DNA of 46,343 nt from CAYJDG01 sp964368875 (lineage in GTDB: Bacteria; Pseudomonadota; Alphaproteobacteria; Micavibrionales; Micavibrionaceae), in contig CAYJDG010000014.1 in the NCBI GenBank assembly GCA_964368875.1, positions 1 to 46,343 on the forward strand, in the 5' to 3' direction. The notes beneath the pieces were generated by a model, which saw only the letters and a list, made by a program, of their open reading frames with translations, was not told where the DNA came from and did no database searches. Below are positions 42,600 through 46,343 of this stretch, one piece after another; position 1 is the first letter of the stretch; every line of letters begins with the position of its first letter. The translations under genes and the position numbers were made by a program.

Positions 42600-42971
42600 A
42601 TGGCCCCACCAGAGCTTCTTGCACAGTATTTCCCCATCATCGTTTTTCTGATGATCGCGATTGGGTTATCGATCGCCATGGTGCTCGCCTCGGTGTTGGT
42701 CAGCCCGAGCAATCCGGATAGTGAAAAACTTTCTGCCTATGAGTGCGGCTTTGAAGCCTTTGATGATGCGCGGCACAAATTCGATGTGCGGTTTTACCTC
42801 GTCGCCATTCTTTTTATCATCTTCGATCTGGAAATCGCGTTTCTCTTTCCGTGGGCAGTTTCGCTTGGCGCGGTAGGAATGTTCGGCTTCTGGTCGATGG
42901 TAGTTTTCTTGAGCGTCCTGACTATCGGCCTCATCTATGAATGGAAAAAAGGCGCTCTCGACTGGGAGTAA
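42600..42971 (+). CDS. nuoA: NADH-quinone oxidoreductase subunit A
   Basis: Membrane subunit of complex I, 123 residues with three helices (IIVFLMIAIGLSIAMVLASV; FYLVAILFIIFDLEIAFLFP; FWSMVVFLSVLTIGLIYEW). YECGFEAFDDARHKFDVRFY is the conserved quinone-site loop. First gene of the nuo cluster; about 140 bases from tRNA-Asp upstream, where the nuo promoter should lie though none stands out. Confidence 0.97.
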   Translation: MAPPELLAQYFPIIVFLMIAIGLSIAMVLASVLVSPSNPDSEKLSAYECGFEAFDDARHKFDVRFYLVAILFIIFDLEIAFLFPWAVSLGAVGMFGFWSMVVFLSVLTIGLIYEWKKGALDWE

Positions 42972-42982
42972 AGTGAACCACC

Positions 42983-43558
42983 ATGACCCATGACCGTACT
43001 GTCATTCAGGCCCCCAAGGCCGCTTTCAAAACCGATGTGCCGCAGCTGCCTGCCGAGCTGCAGGACGAGGCTGTTGCCAAGCTTGCTGCAGAGGTCAGTG
43101 ATAAGGGCTTTGTGCTGACACAAGCAGACAAACTGTTCGACTGGGCGCGGCAGGGCTCGATGTGGCCGATGACCTTCGGTCTGGCCTGCTGCGCCGTCGA
43201 AATGATTCATTCGTACATGAGCCGCTATGATCTAGACCGTTTCGGCATCATCCCGCGCCCCAGCCCGCGTCAGTCTGACGTGATGATCGTCGCGGGTACT
43301 CTGACTAATAAAATGGCGCCTGCCTTACGCAAAGTTTACGACCAGATGCCTGAACCCCGCTGGGTTATTTCGATGGGCTCCTGCGCCAACGGAGGAGGGT
43401 ACTACCATTACTCCTATTCCGTCGTCCGTGGCTGTGACCGCATCGTCCCGGTCGACATTTACGTGCCTGGCTGTCCACCGACCGCCGAAGCGCTTGTTTA
43501 TGGGTTGCTCCAGCTCCAGAAAAAAATCCGCCGTGAAGATACAAGGATTGTCCGCTAA
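42983..43558 (+). CDS. nuoB: NADH-quinone oxidoreductase subunit B
   Basis: Carries cluster N2, the last Fe-S centre before quinone. 191 residues. Ligands: tandem Cys in LACCAVEMI, Cys in SMGSCANGGGYY, and PGCPPTAEAL. The N-terminal 40 residues are longer than in E. coli, as usual in alphaproteobacteria. Starts 11 bases after nuoA and its TAA overlaps the nuoC ATG by one base. Confidence 0.98.
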   Translation: MTHDRTVIQAPKAAFKTDVPQLPAELQDEAVAKLAAEVSDKGFVLTQADKLFDWARQGSMWPMTFGLACCAVEMIHSYMSRYDLDRFGIIPRPSPRQSDVMIVAGTLTNKMAPALRKVYDQMPEPRWVISMGSCANGGGYYHYSYSVVRGCDRIVPVDIYVPGCPPTAEALVYGLLQLQKKIRREDTRIVR

Positions 43559-44241
43559 TGCCTGAACCAGTCCCACCTGTCACGCCTGAGCCTATGCCTG
43601 ACGCTGATTTGCCTGCGCCATCGGCTGCTGAAACAATCTCTCAGTCCTTTCTTGCGCAAGTACGCAAAGCCGAGATGATGAAGAACGAACCCGTTATTTG
43701 GGTTGGTCGCGATGACATTGTCAGCGTGCTAACACGTTTGCGCGATGAAGGTAAATTCGAACAGCTCATCGACGTTACTGCCGTTGATTACCCTGAACGT
43801 CCTGAGCGGTTTGAAGTTGTTTATCAATTGCTCTCGATGTCAAAAAATATCCGGGTCCGTATCAAGCTGACCACCGATGAAAACACGCCTGTGCCGTCAG
43901 TCGTTGGCGTTTATTCGTCGGCCAACTGGTTCGAGCGCGAAACATGGGACATGTACGGTGTCATGTTTGCTGGCCACCCCGACCATCGTCGTATCCTGAC
44001 GGATTATGGCTTTGACGGTCATCCATTGCGCAAGGACTTCCCGCTCACTGGCTATGTCGAGGTGCGCTACGATCAAGATCAGAAACGGGTTGTCTATGAG
44101 CCTGTAAAACTGACGCAAGACTTCCGCAATTTTGATTATCTGAGCCCATGGGAAGGTCTGACTGATGTGCAGCTTCCGGGCGATGAAAAAGCCACTATCC
44201 CTAAAACCGGCTGGCATCCGACCAGCAAGGCGACGGAGTAA
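43558..44241 (+). CDS. nuoC: NADH-quinone oxidoreductase subunit C
   Basis: Peripheral-arm subunit, 227 residues. Signature YSSANWFERETWDMYGV then HPDHRRILTDYGFDGHPLRK. The first 25 residues are Pro-rich (MPEPVPPVTPEPMPDADLPA), an extension not needed for the fold. Separate from nuoD, as in alphaproteobacteria, not fused as in E. coli. Ends two bases before nuoD. Confidence 0.97.
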   Translation: MPEPVPPVTPEPMPDADLPAPSAAETISQSFLAQVRKAEMMKNEPVIWVGRDDIVSVLTRLRDEGKFEQLIDVTAVDYPERPERFEVVYQLLSMSKNIRVRIKLTTDENTPVPSVVGVYSSANWFERETWDMYGVMFAGHPDHRRILTDYGFDGHPLRKDFPLTGYVEVRYDQDQKRVVYEPVKLTQDFRNFDYLSPWEGLTDVQLPGDEKATIPKTGWHPTSKATE

Positions 44242-44243
44242 TC

Positions 44244-45461
44244 ATGTCCGCACAGGTTCAAGTCAAAGATAGCATCGACTACGCTGAAGAAACCCAGATC
44301 AAGCCTTACACGATGAACTTCGGCCCGCAGCATCCTGCGGCGCACGGCGTTCTTCGTCTCGTGCTTGAAATGGACGGCGAAGTTGTCGAACGCTCCGATC
44401 CCCATATCGGCCTGCTTCATCGCGGCACCGAAAAACTGATTGAGTATAAAACCTATACGCAGGCGCTGCCGTATTTTGATCGTCTCGATTACGTCGCGCC
44501 GATGAATCAGGAACATTGCTTTGCCCTTGCGGTCGAAAAACTTCTTGGTATCACGCCGCCGCCACGGGCCCAGTATATCCGCGTGCTCTTTTGCGAGTTG
44601 ACCCGCATCCTCAATCACGTGCTCAACGTCACGACCTTCGGTCTCGATGTTGGCGCGATCACGCCTGCTCTGTGGGGCTTTGAAGAGCGTGAAAAGGGTA
44701 TGGAATTCTATGACCGTGTTTGTGGCGCGCGTCTGCATGCGAACTATATCCGCCCCGGTGGCGTTAATCTCGATCTGCCAGCGGGTCTTGCCGATGATAT
44801 GTGGGAATGGACCGAAACCTTCCCAAGCGTGCTCGCCGATCTCGACAGCCTTTTGACGGGGAACCGCATTTTCAAACAGCGTACCGTCGATATTGGTGTT
44901 GCGACCAAAGAACAGGCCCTCGACTGGGGCTTTACCGGTCCGATGCTGCGCGGCTCGGGCGTTGCCTGGGATCTGCGTAAATCACAACCTTACGATGTCT
45001 ACGACAAAATGGACTTTGATATTCCGGTTGGTAAAACCGGCGACTGTTACGCGCGTTACCTTGTCCGTATGGAAGAAATGCGTCAGTCACTCAAGATCAT
45101 GCGCCAGTGCCTGAAAGAAATGCCTGGCGGCCCGGTTAAGGTGAACGACTATAAGGTCGTGCCGCCGCCACGGGCTGAAATGAAACGCTCAATGGAAGCG
45201 CTGATTCATCACTTCAAACTCTTCACCGAAGGTTTCCATGTTCCGGCTGGAGAAACTTATACGGCTGTGGAAGCGCCAAAAGGTGAATTCGGCGTGTATG
45301 TCGTCGCCGACGGCACCAACCGCCCATACCGCTGCCGCATCCATGCGCCGGGCTTCGCCCACCTGCAAGGCCTCGACTTCATGTCGAAAGGGCATTTGCT
45401 CGCCGATACAGTCTCCATTATCGGTTCGATGGATATTGTCTTCGGGGAAATTGATCGTTAA
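44244..45461 (+). CDS. nuoD: NADH-quinone oxidoreductase subunit D
   Basis: 49 kDa-type subunit forming the quinone pocket with NuoB. 405 residues. GPQHPAAHGVLRLVLEMDGE near 30, HIGLLHRGTEKL, RLDYVAPMNQEH, and the C-terminal DFMSKGHLLADTVSIIGSMD with GEIDR. Fully typical. Confidence 0.98.
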   Translation: MSAQVQVKDSIDYAEETQIKPYTMNFGPQHPAAHGVLRLVLEMDGEVVERSDPHIGLLHRGTEKLIEYKTYTQALPYFDRLDYVAPMNQEHCFALAVEKLLGITPPPRAQYIRVLFCELTRILNHVLNVTTFGLDVGAITPALWGFEEREKGMEFYDRVCGARLHANYIRPGGVNLDLPAGLADDMWEWTETFPSVLADLDSLLTGNRIFKQRTVDIGVATKEQALDWGFTGPMLRGSGVAWDLRKSQPYDVYDKMDFDIPVGKTGDCYARYLVRMEEMRQSLKIMRQCLKEMPGGPVKVNDYKVVPPPRAEMKRSMEALIHHFKLFTEGFHVPAGETYTAVEAPKGEFGVYVVADGTNRPYRCRIHAPGFAHLQGLDFMSKGHLLADTVSIIGSMDIVFGEIDR

Positions 45462-45472
45462 AGGTTCCCACC

Positions 45473-46132
45473 ATGAAAAAGCCATTCCTCGCCAATGCCC
45501 CGTATCAGCCCGCTAGCTTCGCCTTCCGCGATCAAGCTGCAGTAGAAGAGATCATCGGGCGTTATCCAAAAGGCAAGCAACGCTCTGCGACTATGCCGCT
45601 TCTCGATCTGGCCCAGCGTCAGGTTGGCGAAGATGGTCTGAAAGCCAACCCTGTGTACGGCGGCTGGATTCCCCGTGCCGCCATGGATGAAATCGCGCGC
45701 ATTCTCGATCTGCCTCCGATCAAGGTTTACGAAGTTGCGACGTTTTATTCCATGTATAACCTTGCCCCAGTTGGCAAATATTTGATCCAGCTCTGCACGA
45801 CTACACCGTGCATGCTTTGTGGTTCTGGCAACATCATGAAGACCTGTGAGGAACAGCTCGGTATTCATGCGGGAGAGAGCACGAAGGACGGTCTCTTTAC
45901 TCTGGTTGAAGTCGAATGTCTCGGTGCCTGCGTCAATGCGCCGATGGCCCAGATTAATGATGACTATTACGAAGATCTGACACCCGAGAATACCAAGCAG
46001 CTCCTCATAGATCTGGCCGCAGGCAAGCCTCCCGCCAAAGGATCGTTGCAGGGTCGTAAAGGCTCGATGGCGTTAAAGGGTACTACAACCCTGACTGAGC
46101 AAGCTCAAAAATCCGGCATCAAAGTCGCTTAA
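45473..46132 (+). CDS. nuoE: NADH-quinone oxidoreductase subunit E
   Basis: 24 kDa-type subunit with one 2Fe-2S cluster: Cys in QLCTTTPCMLCGSGNIM and later VECLGACVNAPM. 219 residues, about 30 to 40 longer than compact versions because of a Lys/Gly-rich C-terminus (AGKPPAKGSLQGRKGSMALK). Starts 11 bases after nuoD. nuoF should follow but a symporter gene does instead. Confidence 0.96.
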   Translation: MKKPFLANAPYQPASFAFRDQAAVEEIIGRYPKGKQRSATMPLLDLAQRQVGEDGLKANPVYGGWIPRAAMDEIARILDLPPIKVYEVATFYSMYNLAPVGKYLIQLCTTTPCMLCGSGNIMKTCEEQLGIHAGESTKDGLFTLVEVECLGACVNAPMAQINDDYYEDLTPENTKQLLIDLAAGKPPAKGSLQGRKGSMALKGTTTLTEQAQKSGIKVA

Positions 46133-46248
46133 ATAGCCGAAAAAAATGCGTGGACCAAACAGGTGGCTCTAAAATCACCCTTTGAGCAGACGCAATATTT
46201 GGGTAGCCTGTTCCATAAGAGATTCACGCATCTGGGGAATACATAATC

Positions 46249-46343
46249 ATGCTTTTCTGGTTCGTTATTGGATACTGGGTTATTTCGGTTGCCATAGGTC
46301 TTTATGCTGCCAAGAACGTCAAAGGCACCCGCGACTTCGCCAT
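46249..46343 (+). CDS. Sodium:solute symporter family protein, partial (N-terminus)
   Basis: Only 31 codons are visible, MLFWFVIGYWVISVAIGLYA then AKNVKGTRDFA, running off the window. The first helix followed by the G-x-x-A-x-x-V-K...DF pattern matches the first transmembrane segment of sodium/solute symporters (SSS family, PutP/ActP type). The substrate cannot be guessed. 116 bases after nuoE and in the same direction. No strong ribosome site or promoter is evident. Confidence 0.6.
   Translation, partial: MLFWFVIGYWVISVAIGLYAAKNVKGTRDFA

Overview
The window looks like a chromosomal segment of a free-living, Gram-negative alphaproteobacterium. The evidence is the hom-glpX-recJ run, a separate ParE, LptD and a YdbH/YnbE/YdbL set (an outer membrane with LPS), a class I PHA synthase, tig/clpP/lon/hup in the usual alphaproteobacterial neighbourhood, and nuoABCDE. 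All five tRNA genes encode their CCA end. I see no phage, transposon, integrase or CRISPR array. The genus cannot be fixed from the sequence alone.

Layout. 1-1900: a partial flavin-type oxidoreductase, a gamma-carbonic-anhydrase-like protein, and two small related proteins of unknown function, the first behind a near-consensus promoter. 1897-3738 (minus): phaC, whose stop codon lies inside a shared CTAG with the second small protein. 3871-8562: a lipoprotein, hom, glpX and recJ, tightly packed. 8627-13078: tRNA-Glu with a long bidirectional hairpin, a MuiA-type exported protein, small membrane proteins, a receiver-domain regulator with an unknown partner, and a Cys/His-rich membrane protein. 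13173-17129: a DEAD-box helicase, lptD (interrupted by a 100-base assembly gap) and a coiled-coil membrane protein. 17135-21695 (minus): parE-ydbH-ynbE-ydbL, chained by overlapping or abutting codons. 21762-28505: a thioesterase, an exported protein, glnA (minus), tRNA-His, nnrD, a 384-base AT-rich intergenic region with a perfect consensus promoter, an unknown protein and a DUF2817 peptidase. 28590-36398: tRNA-Leu, tig, a shikimate-dehydrogenase-like protein and a sorbosone-dehydrogenase-like protein (both minus), clpP, lon, hup and tRNA-Val. 36401-42298: a secreted PHB-depolymerase-like esterase, two unknown proteins, alanine dehydrogenase and an ABC-2-type exporter. 42380-46343: tRNA-Asp, nuoABCDE, then the start of a sodium/solute symporter where nuoF would be expected.

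How the genes work together. Most are core functions: protein quality control (tig, clpP, lon), outer-membrane assembly (lptD and the ydb set), nitrogen assimilation (glnA, ald), carbon storage and use (phaC, glpX, the esterase) and respiration (nuo). The notable points are what is missing from familiar clusters: clpX between clpP and lon, glnB next to glnA, and nuoF after nuoE. Others are a strongly promoted candidate small-RNA or long-leader region at 26040-26409, several perfect dyads in divergent promoters, and several small conserved-looking proteins without a known function. I found no clear new multi-gene defence or secretion system.
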